A stretch of DNA of 64,000 bases from Pseudomonas sp. GOM7 (lineage in GTDB: Bacteria; Pseudomonadota; Gammaproteobacteria; Pseudomonadales; Pseudomonadaceae), in the NCBI RefSeq assembly GCF_026723825.1, contig NZ_CP113519.1, positions 186,001 through 250,000 of the forward strand. Direction: 5' to 3'. The position numbers were made by a program, and so were the translations under genes. This document shows, in pieces, positions 25,470 to 35,057 of this stretch (position 1 is its first letter; each line of letters opens with the position of its first letter). Below the pieces are notes generated by a model. That model was not told the origin of the DNA. It ran no database searches and worked only from the letters and a program-made list of their open reading frames with translations.

Positions 25470-27869
25470 GTGAACCACGCGGTCCACAACAAACTGGTTT
25501 CTTTCATCTGGTCGATTGCCGACGACTGCCTGCGTGACGTGTATGTGCGCGGCAAATACCGCGACGTCATCCTGCCCATGGTGGTGCTGCGCCGCCTGGA
25601 TGCCCTGCTGGAGCCGACCAAGCCCAAGGTGATGGAAGAGCTGGCATTCCAGCGTAGCGCCATGAGCACCACCGAGCTGGACGACAGCGCCCTGCGCGCG
25701 GCCTCCGGCTACGTGTTCTACAACATCAGCAACTGGACGCTGAGCCAGCTCTACAAGACCGCCACCAACAACCAGCAGATTCTCCAGGCCAACGTCGAGG
25801 AATACCTCGATGGCTTCAGCGACAACGTCAAGGACATCATCCGCCGCTTCAACCTCAAGGCCCAGGTGCGCCACATGGCCAGCAAGGATGTGCTGCTGGA
25901 CGTGCTGGAGAAGTTCACCTCGCCCTATATCAACCTCACCCCTGCAGACGCGGAAGACCCCAAGGGCAACCGCCTGCCGGCTCTGAGCAACCTGGGCATG
26001 GGTTACGTCTTTGAGGAACTGATCCGCAAGTTCAACGAAGAGAACAACGAAGAGGCTGGCGAACACTTCACCCCGCGTGAAGTGATCGAGCTGATGACCC
26101 ATCTGGTCTTCGACCCGATCAAGGATCGCCTGCCCAACGTCATGACCATCTACGACCCGGCCTGCGGCAGCGGCGGCATGCTCACCGAGTCGCAGAACTT
26201 CATCGAGGAGAAGTACCCCGCGCAAGGCACCACGCGCGACGTCCACCTGTACGGCAAGGAAATCAACGACGAGACCTATGCCATCTGCAAGTCGGACATG
26301 ATGATCAAGGGCAACAACCCGGCCAACATTCGCCCCGGCTCCACCCTGTCGGTGGACGAGTTCGCCGGCAGCCGCTTCGACTTCATGCTGTCCAACCCGC
26401 CTTACGGCAAGAGCTGGGCCAGTGAGCAGAAATTCATCAAGGACGGCAGCGAAGTCATCGACCCGCGCTTCAAGGTCGCCCTGCGTGACTACTGGGGCCA
26501 CCTCGAGGCGCAGGACGCCACCCCGCGCTCCAGCGACGGGCAACTGCTGTTCCTCATGGAAATGGTCAGCAAGATGAAGGCGTCAGGCGACAGCGGCCTC
26601 GGCTCGCGCATCGCCTCGGTGCATAACGGCTCCAGCCTGTTTACCGGCGACGCTGGCGGTGGCGAGAGCAATATCCGCCGTTACCTGATCGAGAACGACC
26701 TGCTCGACGCCATCATCCAGTTGCCCAACAACCTGTTCTACAACACCGGCATCACCACCTACATCTGGCTGCTGTCGAGCAACAAACCGGCGCAGCGCCG
26801 GGGCAAGGTGCAACTGATCGACGCCAGCCTGCTCTACCGCAAACTGCGCAAGAACCTCGGCAACAAGAACTGCGAGTTCGCCCCTGAACATATCGAGCAA
26901 ATCACCCAGACCTACCTTGACCTCGCCAGCATCGACCGCCCGGCTGGCGGCGACGGCATTGCCGCGCAGGTATTCGACAACCGCGATTTCGGCTACCACA
27001 AGGTCAGCATCGAGCGGCCAGACCGGCGCAAGGCCCAGTTCAGCGCCGAGCGCATCGAAACCCTGCGCTTCGACAAGGCCCTGCGCGAACCCATGCAGTG
27101 GATCTACCAGCAGTGGGGCGACGCGGTGTACCAGGACGACACCCTGGCCCAGCACGACAAGGCCATTCTCGCTTGGTGCGAAGAGCAAGGTCTGGAGCTC
27201 AACACCAAGCAACGCAAGAAGCTGCTGAGCCTGGAAACCTGGGCTAAGCAATCGCTGCTGGTCACCGTGGCCAACTACCTGATGCAGGCCATCGGCCAAG
27301 AGGAGTTCGACGACTTCAACCTGTTCGCCAAACGGGTGGACAAGGTGCTCAAGCAACTGGGCAAGGACGCCGGCATCAAGCTCGCCGCCAGTGAGCGTAA
27401 TCAGATACTCAATGCCGTGAGCTGGTACGACGAAAACGCCGCCAAGGTCATCCGCAAGGTGGAGAAGTTCGACCGCGCCGAACTGGCTGCGCTGCTCGCG
27501 CGCTTGGGCTGTAATGAGGTCGACCTACCGGATTTCGGTTACTACCCGAGCGACAAGGCCGGTGAATTTATCACCTACGAGCCCAACAGCGACCTGCGCG
27601 ACAGCGAAAGCATCCCGCTGGCCGATTCCATCCACCGCTTCTTCAAGGCCGAAGTGCAGCCTCATGTGACAGAGGCCTGGATCAATCTGGAGTCGGTAAA
27701 GATCGGCTACGAGATCAGCTTCAATAAATACTTCTACAAGCATCAGCCACTGCGCAGCATGGAAGAGGTGGCGCGGGAAATCGTGGCGCTGGAGCAGCAG
27801 GCGGAAGGGTTGATTGCGGAGATTTTGGGGCTGGAGGTTAAGGATGTGTCGGGGGTGAAAGTTGCTTGA
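25470..27869 (+). CDS. hsdM: Type I restriction-modification DNA adenine methyltransferase HsdM
   Basis: A 799-aa modification subunit. The HsdM N-terminal helical domain (DDCLRDVYVRGKYRDVILPMVVLRRLDALL) precedes the methylase core with the SAM motif DPACGSGGML (near residue 230) and the catalytic NPPY (near 310). It is about 300 residues longer than the classic EcoKI subunit; the extra C-terminus has long helices and an FDDFNLFAKRVDKVL segment seen in the long HsdM subclass. Methylates adenine for self-recognition. Overlaps hsdS by 8 bp. Confidence 0.95.
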   Translation: MNHAVHNKLVSFIWSIADDCLRDVYVRGKYRDVILPMVVLRRLDALLEPTKPKVMEELAFQRSAMSTTELDDSALRAASGYVFYNISNWTLSQLYKTATNNQQILQANVEEYLDGFSDNVKDIIRRFNLKAQVRHMASKDVLLDVLEKFTSPYINLTPADAEDPKGNRLPALSNLGMGYVFEELIRKFNEENNEEAGEHFTPREVIELMTHLVFDPIKDRLPNVMTIYDPACGSGGMLTESQNFIEEKYPAQGTTRDVHLYGKEINDETYAICKSDMMIKGNNPANIRPGSTLSVDEFAGSRFDFMLSNPPYGKSWASEQKFIKDGSEVIDPRFKVALRDYWGHLEAQDATPRSSDGQLLFLMEMVSKMKASGDSGLGSRIASVHNGSSLFTGDAGGGESNIRRYLIENDLLDAIIQLPNNLFYNTGITTYIWLLSSNKPAQRRGKVQLIDASLLYRKLRKNLGNKNCEFAPEHIEQITQTYLDLASIDRPAGGDGIAAQVFDNRDFGYHKVSIERPDRRKAQFSAERIETLRFDKALREPMQWIYQQWGDAVYQDDTLAQHDKAILAWCEEQGLELNTKQRKKLLSLETWAKQSLLVTVANYLMQAIGQEEFDDFNLFAKRVDKVLKQLGKDAGIKLAASERNQILNAVSWYDENAAKVIRKVEKFDRAELAALLARLGCNEVDLPDFGYYPSDKAGEFITYEPNSDLRDSESIPLADSIHRFFKAEVQPHVTEAWINLESVKIGYEISFNKYFYKHQPLRSMEEVAREIVALEQQAEGLIAEILGLEVKDVSGVKVA

Positions 27870-29190
27870 GGCGCATTACGACTTGAAGACTTACCGCTCG
27901 TACCAGCCTTCAGGTGCTGACTATTTTGAGGCAGCGCCCGAGCATTGGTTGGTAGTGCCCGGCATGCTGGCCCTGACTGAAAATCGTCGAGATAACAAAG
28001 GAATGAAGGAGAGCCAAGTGCTCTCCCTTAGTTATGGACGGATTATCGTCAAAGCAGAAGAAAAGCTTGTGGGTTTGGTTCCAGAGTCATTTGAAACCTA
28101 TCAACTAGCTATGCCAGGCGACATCATCATCCGTTGCACTGACTTGCAGAACGATCAGACCAGCCTGCGCACAGGGCTTGTAAAGGATCGCGGCATTATC
28201 ACGTCGGCCTATCTCTGTCTGGGCGTAAGAGAGGGCTTTCAATACCGCTACGTCCATTATCTCCTTCATCTTCTGGACATCTCAAAAGCCATTTATAAAC
28301 TGGGCAGCGGGCTCAGGCAGAACTTGAGTTTTGATGACTTCAAGCGGTTGCCGGTACTAAAGCCTTCGTATGAAGAGCAATTACTGATTTCTGATTATCT
28401 TGACCAGAAGTCAGCACAAATTGATCAGGCAATCCAGATCAAGGAACGCCAGATCGAACTGCTGAAAGAACGCAAGCAGATACTGATCCAGCAGGCTGTA
28501 ACCCGTGGCCTTGATCCGCATGCACCCATGCGGGACTCCGGTATCGAATGGATTGGCGAGATTCCGGCGCATTGGGAAGCTCTACCAAGTCGCTATCTGT
28601 TTCGTGTGGTGAGACGTAATGAGCGAGACGGTACAGAACCAAAGCTTTCTGTCACGCAGAGCAGTGGCATTGTGCTGACTTCAGAAATGCAAGAAAACTC
28701 AACTCAAGCTGAGTCATTTGATACATTTCAGGTTTGCCACGAAGATGACTTAGTGCTCAATAAATACAAGGCCCATCTTGGCGTTTTCTGGAGAGCTCCC
28801 CTGCGGGGTGTCATAACTAATAACTACACAGTGTTCAGAGCTCTACCTAGGGCCGACAGCAAGTATTATGAGATTTTATTTCATACGCCTGTATACCAAT
28901 CGATTTTCAGGTCGCTGGTGTATGGCGTGACGGAAGGCATGATGCCGCTATATACCAATGATTTCTACTCAATGCTTGCCATTGCTCCACCCAAAATAGA
29001 GCAAATAGAAATCGTCGCGTACATAAACAAAAAAGGCCAGGAGCTTGATGTGGCAATCAAGAATATTCTAGGTCAAATTGAAAAGCTAAAAGAATACAAA
29101 GCCACCCTGATCAATAGCGCCGTGACCGGCAAGATCAAGGTGCCGGGTGTGGTGGAGCCAACCGAGATCGAGGAACGGGAGATCGCCTGA
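27862..29190 (+). CDS. hsdS: Type I restriction-modification specificity subunit HsdS
   Basis: A 442-aa specificity protein with two target-recognition domains separated by a long conserved helix (YLDQKSAQIDQAIQIKERQIELLKERKQILIQQAVTRGL), followed by the DSGIEWIGEIPAHWE repeat start that opens the second domain. A second helical spacer ends the protein. Translation probably begins at the TTG at 27862, inside the end of hsdM. The recognition domains have visibly lower GC than the neighbouring genes, typical of rapidly exchanged hsdS sequences. DNA target not predictable by eye. Confidence 0.93.
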   Translation: MLEAHYDLKTYRSYQPSGADYFEAAPEHWLVVPGMLALTENRRDNKGMKESQVLSLSYGRIIVKAEEKLVGLVPESFETYQLAMPGDIIIRCTDLQNDQTSLRTGLVKDRGIITSAYLCLGVREGFQYRYVHYLLHLLDISKAIYKLGSGLRQNLSFDDFKRLPVLKPSYEEQLLISDYLDQKSAQIDQAIQIKERQIELLKERKQILIQQAVTRGLDPHAPMRDSGIEWIGEIPAHWEALPSRYLFRVVRRNERDGTEPKLSVTQSSGIVLTSEMQENSTQAESFDTFQVCHEDDLVLNKYKAHLGVFWRAPLRGVITNNYTVFRALPRADSKYYEILFHTPVYQSIFRSLVYGVTEGMMPLYTNDFYSMLAIAPPKIEQIEIVAYINKKGQELDVAIKNILGQIEKLKEYKATLINSAVTGKIKVPGVVEPTEIEEREIA

Positions 29191-30659
29191 TGAGCGTGGA
29201 GCGCGACCTGAGCTATCTGCAATCGCTGTTGCGGGAGCTGTGCGCGCTGCCGCAGGAAACCGAGTGGGTGGAGTTCAAGCAGGGCAACGACGATGCGCCG
29301 CTGATTGGCGAATACATCTCCGCCCTGGCCAATGCTGCCGCCCTGCTCGGCAAGGAGTACGGTTACCTGCTGTGGGGCATCGACGATGCCAGCCATGCCG
29401 TGATCGGCACGGCCTTCAAGCCTTCCGCCGCGCGCCATAAGCAGCAGGAGCTGGAAAGCTGGTTGCTGCAGAAGACCGCGCCGAAGATCCACTTCCGCTT
29501 CTTCGAGTTCATCGCCACCGAGGGCCTGCCGGTAGTGATTCTGGAAGTCCAGGCGGCTCGCCATACGCCGGTGCAGTTCGATGGCGTGGAATATATCCGC
29601 GTCGGCTCCTACAAGAAGAAGCTGCGCGAGTTTCCGGAAAAGGAGCGGGCGCTCTGGCGCGTGTTCGACCGCGTGCCCTTCGAGCAGCAACTGGCCGCGC
29701 AGAACCTCGGCATCGACCAGGTGCTCAAGCTGCTCGATTATTCGGCCTACTTCGACCTCACCCACCAGCCTCTGCCGGAAGGGCGCGAGGCGATCCTCGC
29801 TGCGCTGGCTGCCGATCGTATGATCCAGCGCAGTGACAGCGGGCAATGGCATATCTGCAACCTGGGCGCGATCCTCTTCGCCAAGCGTCTGCAGGACTTC
29901 CCAGTGTTAGGGCGCAAGGCCGTGCGGCTGATCCACTACAAGGGCAACGGCAAGCTGGAAACCCTGCGCGAGCTGACTGGCAACAAGGGCTATGCCCTGG
30001 GCTTCGAGGGCTTGATCGACACCCTGAAAACCCTGCTGCCGGCCAACGAGGAAATCGGCAAGGCGTTCCGCCAGGAAGTGCCGATGTACCCGGAGCTGGC
30101 CCTGCGTGAGCTGGTGGCCAACGCCATCATCCACCAGGACTTCAACCTGAGCGGCACCGGGCCGATGATCGAGCTGTTCGAGCGCCGCCTGGAAATCACC
30201 AACCCTGGCGTGCCGCTGGTCGACCCGCAGCGCTTTCTCGACAGCCCGCCGCGCAGCCGTAACGAAGGGCTGGCCTCCTTCATGCGCCGCATCGGCATCT
30301 GTGAGGAACGTGGCAGCGGCATCGACAAGGTGGTGGCGCAGACCGAGCTGTACCAGCTACCGGCGCCGATCTTCGAGCAGACCGACGAACACACCCGCGT
30401 GGTGCTGTTCGCCCATCAGGACTACCGCGACATGGGCCAGGAGGATCGTATTCGTGCCTGCTACCAGCACTGTTGCCTGAAGTACGTGAATCGCGAACCG
30501 ATGAACAACACCTCGTTGCGTCAGCGCTTCCAAATCGACGAAGGCAATAGCGCCATGGTCAGCCGTATCATCAAGCAGACCATCGAGGCGGGGTTGATCC
30601 GTTTGTATGATCCGGCTGCCAACCGCAAGGCTTATCGTTATGTGCCTTGCTGGGCCTGA
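29190..30659 (+). CDS. Schlafen AlbA_2 domain / ATP-binding protein associated with type I RM
   Basis: A 489-aa protein. The N-terminal ~130 residues form an AlbA_2/Schlafen-like domain (ETEWVEFKQGNDDAPLIGEYISALANAAALLG, LLWGIDD). The middle has a HATPase_c_4 domain (LRELVANAIIHQDF and EERGSGIDKVV), and a C-terminal helix-turn-helix region ends it. Such proteins are often encoded inside type I RM loci and have been called RecG-like regulators; their job is unclear. Its start overlaps the hsdS stop, so it is co-translated with the specificity subunit. Confidence 0.85.
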   Translation: MSVERDLSYLQSLLRELCALPQETEWVEFKQGNDDAPLIGEYISALANAAALLGKEYGYLLWGIDDASHAVIGTAFKPSAARHKQQELESWLLQKTAPKIHFRFFEFIATEGLPVVILEVQAARHTPVQFDGVEYIRVGSYKKKLREFPEKERALWRVFDRVPFEQQLAAQNLGIDQVLKLLDYSAYFDLTHQPLPEGREAILAALAADRMIQRSDSGQWHICNLGAILFAKRLQDFPVLGRKAVRLIHYKGNGKLETLRELTGNKGYALGFEGLIDTLKTLLPANEEIGKAFRQEVPMYPELALRELVANAIIHQDFNLSGTGPMIELFERRLEITNPGVPLVDPQRFLDSPPRSRNEGLASFMRRIGICEERGSGIDKVVAQTELYQLPAPIFEQTDEHTRVVLFAHQDYRDMGQEDRIRACYQHCCLKYVNREPMNNTSLRQRFQIDEGNSAMVSRIIKQTIEAGLIRLYDPAANRKAYRYVPCWA

Positions 30660-30664
30660 CCGAT

Positions 30665-30775
30665 CTCATTTGACGGTCATTTGACTGGCGCACTCTTGGC
30701 GACAGGGAAATCAGGCCAAAGGCCCCGGTTTTAGGCGCTTGCCGGCCTGTCGCTCATTTGCCGGCCATTTGACTG
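30665..30775. repeat. Two 23-bp near-identical direct repeats upstream of hsdR
   Basis: Copies at 30665-30687 and 30753-30775 share 21 of 23 positions (core CTCATTTG..GG.CATTTGACTG), starting 88 bp apart. They begin 5 bp after the preceding stop and are part of a 337-bp non-coding interval rich in repeats. Confidence 0.6.
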
Positions 30776-30817
30776 AATGTCTAGCGCTGGACGAATAAGC
30801 CGATTCGTTAGACATTC
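30775..30817. promoter_or_regulatory. Inverted repeat GAATGTCTA / TAGACATTC upstream of hsdR
   Basis: The 9-bp arms at 30775-30783 and 30809-30817 enclose a second inverted repeat, ACGAAT / ATTCGT. The half-site ATGTCTA recurs in the next element at 30898-30939, which suggests a protein-binding operator rather than a simple terminator. Confidence 0.5.
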
Positions 30818-30897
30818 GGCAGGCGCTCAGCCAGCTCCGCTACTGGCTGCGATGCCAGATAAATCAGTGGGTTAGTGGCAGTTCAGGTAGGTGATGG

Positions 30898-30939
30898 CAA
30901 ATGTCTAAGCCCTTCCTGGCCAAATGGTTTAGACATTTG
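30898..30939. promoter_or_regulatory. 11-bp perfect inverted repeat immediately upstream of hsdR
   Basis: CAAATGTCTAA at 30898-30908 and TTAGACATTTG at 30929-30939, with a 20-bp loop. It shares the ATGTCTA half-site with the element at 30775-30817 and lies 58 bp before the hsdR start. It fits an operator that delays or controls restriction-subunit expression (inference). Confidence 0.55.
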
Positions 30940-30996
30940 TACCCCGCGCCGGGCTAGCCTGGCGCAGGCAAGAAGGACAGGCACAAGGAAGCCGGC

Positions 30997-33900
30997 ATGG
31001 TAAGCAAGACCAACGAACGGGCGCTGGAAGCCAGCATCGAGAAGTATCTGACCGGCACCTGCCTGGAAGAGTTGGCGGAGGTTCGCGAGGGTGCCGCCGA
31101 GCAGCCCTTCAGTGCCAACCATGGCTATCGCCTCGGGCGCGCCCAGGATTTCAATGCCCGCTATGCGGTCGATACCCGTGTGCTCTGGCAGTTTCTGCAG
31201 GACAGCCAGAGCGAAGCGCTGGACTGCCTCAAGCAGCGCTACACCGATTGGGATTTGCGCATCTTGGAGCGTTTCGACCGCCTGGTGAGCAAGTACGGCG
31301 TATTGCATCTGCTCAAGCGCGGCCTGGCCATCGACGATGTACACCTTGACCTGATGTACCCGGCGCCGCTGGCCAATAGCTCGCAACGAATCAAACAGCA
31401 GTTCGCCGCCAATATCTTCAGCAGCACGCGGCAGGTGCGTTATTCCCTGAGCAACACCCTGGAAGAGCTGGATATGGTGCTCTTCATCAACGGCCTGCCC
31501 TTCGCCACGTTGGAGCTGAAGAACCCCTGGACGGGGCAGACAGCGCGCTATCACGGCCAGAGGCAGTACAAGCAGGAACGTGACAGCAGCCAGCCGCTGC
31601 TGCAGTTTGGCCGTTGCCTGGTACACATGACGGTGGACACCGACGAGGTCTATATGACCACCCGGCTGGCGGGCGCCGCGACCTTCTTTCTGCCGTTCAA
31701 CAAGGGGCACAACCACGGTGCCGGCAACCCACCGAACCCTGACGGGCATCGCAGCGCCTATCTGTGGCGCGAAATTTTCAGTCGCGAGAGCGTGGCCAAC
31801 ATCATTCAGCATTTCGTGCGTATGGATGGCAGTAGCAAGACACCGCTGGCCAAGCGCACGCTGTTCTTCCCGCGCTATCACCAGCTCGATGTGGTGCGCC
31901 GCCTGGTGAAGCACGCCAGTGAGCATGGCGTGGGGCAGCGTTATCTGATCCAGCATTCGGCGGGCTCGGGCAAGTCCAACTCGATTACCTGGGCGGCTTA
32001 TCAGTTGATCGAAACCTACCCGGCTTCACTGGCGGTTGCTGGCGCGCGGGCGTTGAGCGAGCCGTTGTTCGACTCGGTGATCGTGGTGACTGACCGCCGC
32101 CTGCTGGACAAGCAGTTGCGCGAGAACATCCGCGAGTTCTCCGAGGTGAAGAACATCGTCGCGCCGGCGCTGAAGTCCGCCGATCTCAAGCAGGCCTTGG
32201 AGCAGGGCAAGCGCATCATCATCACCACCATCCAGAAATTCCCAGTGATCGTCGATGGCATCGACGACATGGCGGGCAAGCGCTTCGCCGTGATCATCGA
32301 CGAGGCGCACAGCTCGCAGGATGGCAGCGCCCACGGAACGATGAACCGGGTGATGGGTGGCGACGAGCTGGATGACACGCAGGAGAAGATCCTCAGCGCC
32401 ATCAAGAAGAGCAAAATGCGTGGCAATGCCTCCTACTTCGCCTTCACCGCTACGCCGAAGAACAGCACGCTGGAAAAGTTCGGCGAGCGGCAGGCCGATG
32501 GCCGCTTCGAGCCCTTCCACTTGTATTCGATGAAGCAGGCCATCGAGGAGGGCTTCATCCTCGACGTGTTGGCCAACTACACCACCTATCGCAGCTATTA
32601 CGAGATCAAGAAGTCCATCCAGGACAACCCGCTGTTCGACAAGCTGAAGGCGCAGAAGAAGCTGCGTGCCTATGTCGAGCGCGACCAGCAGACCATCGAT
32701 GCCAAGGCAGAGATCATGCTGGAGCACTTCATCGATCAGGTCGTCACGCCGAAGAAGCTCAAGGGCCAGGGCAAGGGTATGGTCATCACCCAGAACATCG
32801 AGGCTGCCGTCCGCTACCACAAGGCCATCAGCCGCATGCTGGCGGAGCGCGGTAAGCCGTTCAAGGCGCTGATCGCGTTTTCCGGGGAGAAGGTGGTCGA
32901 TGGTATTGAGTACAGCGAAGCGCAGATCAACGGCTTTCCCGAGGCCGATACGCGGGATCAGTTCGATACCGAGGAATACCGCCTGCTGGTGGTGGCCAAC
33001 AAATACCTGACCGGCTTCGACCAGCCCAAGCTGTGTGCCATGTACGTGGACAAGAAGCTGCAGGACGTCCTAGCCGTGCAGGCGCTGTCGCGCCTCAATC
33101 GCTCGGCGCCCAAATGGGGTAAGAAAACCGAGGATCTGTTCGTGCTCGACTTCTTCAATGAAGTGGATGCCATCAAGAAGTCCTTCGATCCGTTCTATAC
33201 CGCGACCAGCCTGTCGCGCGCGACGGACATCAACGTGTTGCACGAGCTCAAGGATCAGCTCGACGAAGTGGGTGTGTATGAGTGGCCCGAGGTGGAGTCG
33301 TTCGCCAGGCAATATTTCGACAATGTCGAGGCGGGCCAGCTAGGTGTGCTGATCGATATAGCGGTCGAACGCTTCGACCATGAGCTGGAGTTGGAGGAAG
33401 AGGCCAAGATCGACTTCAAGATCAAGGCCAAGCAGTTCGTGAAGATCTATGGCCAGATGGCTTCGATCATGCCGTATGAGATCGTTGCCTGGGAAAAGCT
33501 GTTCTGGTTCCTCAAGTTCCTGATTCCCAAGCTCAAGGTGCAGGACAAGGACGCCGATGAGATCGATGCCCTGCTCAACTCAGTTGATCTGGCCTCTTAT
33601 GGACTGGAGCGGGTCAAACTCAACCACCAGATCGTGCTGGATGAGGCGGACACCGAACTGGATCCGGCTAACCCCAACCCGCGTGGGGTTCATGGTGGGG
33701 ATGAGGACAAGGATCCGCTGGATGAGATCATCCACACCTTCAACGAGCGATGGTTCCAGGGTTGGGGTGTGACCACCGAGGAAAAACGGGTGAAATTTCT
33801 CAGCATCCTAAAGGGCATTCAGGAACATCCGGACTTCGAGAGCAAATACCAGCAGAGCCATGACAATGACCACAAGAATCTGGCGTTCGAGAAGATTTTC

Positions 33901-34014
33901 GATGAGGTGATGCTGATGCGTCGCCGCCAGGACTTGGAGTTGTATCGACTGGTGGCTAGCGATGCGGCCGTCCGGTCTACCCTGCAGCAAGGTTTGCGCG
34001 GGCTTTTGGGCTAG
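30997..34014 (+). CDS. hsdR: Type I restriction endonuclease subunit HsdR
   Basis: A 1005-aa translocase-nuclease. The N-terminal PD-(D/E)xK nuclease site is visible as D...ELK in ELDMVLFINGLPFATLELK (near residues 160-175). The helicase core has Walker A GSGKSNS (near 320), the DEAH motif (near 435), FTATPKN, and the late ALSRLNRSAP arginine motif. With HsdM and HsdS it cuts DNA lacking the methyl mark. It is separated from the rest of the operon by a repeat-rich gap of 337 bp and probably has its own promoter. Confidence 0.95.
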   Translation: MVSKTNERALEASIEKYLTGTCLEELAEVREGAAEQPFSANHGYRLGRAQDFNARYAVDTRVLWQFLQDSQSEALDCLKQRYTDWDLRILERFDRLVSKYGVLHLLKRGLAIDDVHLDLMYPAPLANSSQRIKQQFAANIFSSTRQVRYSLSNTLEELDMVLFINGLPFATLELKNPWTGQTARYHGQRQYKQERDSSQPLLQFGRCLVHMTVDTDEVYMTTRLAGAATFFLPFNKGHNHGAGNPPNPDGHRSAYLWREIFSRESVANIIQHFVRMDGSSKTPLAKRTLFFPRYHQLDVVRRLVKHASEHGVGQRYLIQHSAGSGKSNSITWAAYQLIETYPASLAVAGARALSEPLFDSVIVVTDRRLLDKQLRENIREFSEVKNIVAPALKSADLKQALEQGKRIIITTIQKFPVIVDGIDDMAGKRFAVIIDEAHSSQDGSAHGTMNRVMGGDELDDTQEKILSAIKKSKMRGNASYFAFTATPKNSTLEKFGERQADGRFEPFHLYSMKQAIEEGFILDVLANYTTYRSYYEIKKSIQDNPLFDKLKAQKKLRAYVERDQQTIDAKAEIMLEHFIDQVVTPKKLKGQGKGMVITQNIEAAVRYHKAISRMLAERGKPFKALIAFSGEKVVDGIEYSEAQINGFPEADTRDQFDTEEYRLLVVANKYLTGFDQPKLCAMYVDKKLQDVLAVQALSRLNRSAPKWGKKTEDLFVLDFFNEVDAIKKSFDPFYTATSLSRATDINVLHELKDQLDEVGVYEWPEVESFARQYFDNVEAGQLGVLIDIAVERFDHELELEEEAKIDFKIKAKQFVKIYGQMASIMPYEIVAWEKLFWFLKFLIPKLKVQDKDADEIDALLNSVDLASYGLERVKLNHQIVLDEADTELDPANPNPRGVHGGDEDKDPLDEIIHTFNERWFQGWGVTTEEKRVKFLSILKGIQEHPDFESKYQQSHDNDHKNLAFEKIFDEVMLMRRRQDLELYRLVASDAAVRSTLQQGLRGLLG

Positions 34015-34063
34015 CAGGCTATTGAAAACTACCTGCGTTGTTATCTCCCGGATTATTTGGCAT

Positions 34064-34591
34064 TCAACGCGCTGCCCCGGCTCGGCAACGTCCACACCAC
34101 CAGCGCGTCAACCACGATTGAGGCTTGTGCTGTGCTGGTTGGGCTTGTCGATGGAAGTGTGGCAATTCGCCCAGTGCGATCCACAGCTCACCCTGCCACT
34201 CCAGCAGATTGACCTGCTGGTTATCCCAGCTCATCAGACAGCGCGACGGCTCATGAGCTGCCTCCACCATACTGTCGCGCAGCGCCGGCAAGGCCACATG
34301 GCTAAGCCAGCGGCGTAGATGGCGGTTCTCCGGGTGCGAAAAGCGCCACAACGCCCTGTAAATACCCGACTCACTGAGCACCTCCACCGCCTCCAACTCC
34401 CCACTGGCCAGTTGGAAGTGCACCACCTGCACCTGGTCGGCATCCATCAGCCGGCAGATGCGTTCCGGGTGGCGATGACCCAGCAAGCGGGCAAACTCAT
34501 GGGCACAGACCCACGGCTGGCGGTCGATCATGACGCCGCGTAACGGGCGGTTATGGCGCATCAGCACGATGGGGGTATAGGCGTCTTCCAT
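34064..34591 (-). CDS. BRO-N domain protein (phage antirepressor type)
   Basis: A 175-aa protein resembling BRO-N/antirepressor domains: PLRGVMIDRQPWVCAHEFARLLGH and the helical FSHPENRHLRRWLSHVALPALRD. Homologues bind DNA or sequester phage repressors. It is convergent with hsdR and divergent from the XRE gene at 34677. The C-terminus is Arg/Trp-rich and does not look like the usual KilA or ANT domain. Confidence 0.7.
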   Translation of the reverse strand: MEDAYTPIVLMRHNRPLRGVMIDRQPWVCAHEFARLLGHRHPERICRLMDADQVQVVHFQLASGELEAVEVLSESGIYRALWRFSHPENRHLRRWLSHVALPALRDSMVEAAHEPSRCLMSWDNQQVNLLEWQGELWIALGELPHFHRQAQPAQHKPQSWLTRWWCGRCRAGAAR

Positions 34592-34618
34592 AAGGCCTCC
34601 AGCGATTTAGTCTGAATT

Positions 34619-34638
34619 ATCTGAAAATCAGATATCTG
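34619..34638. promoter_or_regulatory. Overlapping palindromes between the BRO-N and XRE genes
   Basis: ATCTG-aaaat-CAGAT (34619-34633) overlaps the perfect palindrome CAGATATCTG (34629-34638). It is centred in the divergent intergenic space, so it is a likely operator for the XRE repressor acting on both genes. Confidence 0.5.
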
Positions 34639-34676
34639 GAGATTAGATATACCGTACTTGTCCTGTCAACGGACGG

Positions 34677-34961
34677 ATGCCTCCTGTGGAAAAGTCGGTT
34701 TATCGAGACGAAAACCTCGTCTTCTTGAAATTGCTCAAACAGTGTCGGGTCGAGGCAGGGTTGACCCAGGGCGATTTCGCCAAAGCGCTCGACCGCCCAC
34801 AATCATTTGTCAGCGACGTAGAACGCGGGCTGCGCCGGTTGGATCTGATCCAACTACGGGATATTTGTCAGGTGCTGGGCATTAGCTTGAGCAGCTTTGT
34901 GCAGCGTTTTGAGGAGGAGTTGGCTGGTGATAATGACGGAGGGGAAAAAGGGAAGAGCTAG
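34677..34961 (+). CDS. XRE-family transcriptional regulator
   Basis: A 94-aa protein with a single Cro/CI-type HTH: FLKLLKQCRVEAGLTQGDFAKALDRPQSFVSDVERGLRRLDLIQLRDICQVLGIS. Related small regulators control restriction-modification or phage genes. It is divergent from the BRO-N gene across a palindrome-bearing region and may regulate both. Confidence 0.88.
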   Translation: MPPVEKSVYRDENLVFLKLLKQCRVEAGLTQGDFAKALDRPQSFVSDVERGLRRLDLIQLRDICQVLGISLSSFVQRFEEELAGDNDGGEKGKS

Positions 34962-35011
34962 GGCGACAGATAGTGGTACACCCAGAGCGGTGTGCCTCTG
35001 AAAATAAATCT

Positions 35012-35041
35012 GTCCCCGATTTCGTGGTCCCCGATTTCGTG
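35012..35041. repeat. 15-bp perfect tandem duplication
   Basis: GTCCCCGATTTCGTG occurs twice in direct succession. Text of this kind (AAATCTGTCCCCGATTT) is a familiar intergenic motif in Pseudomonas. It lies exactly where the high-GC sequence gives way to the AT-rich two-gene cassette. Confidence 0.65.
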
Positions 35042-35057
35042 TCGTAAGGCAGGCCTA

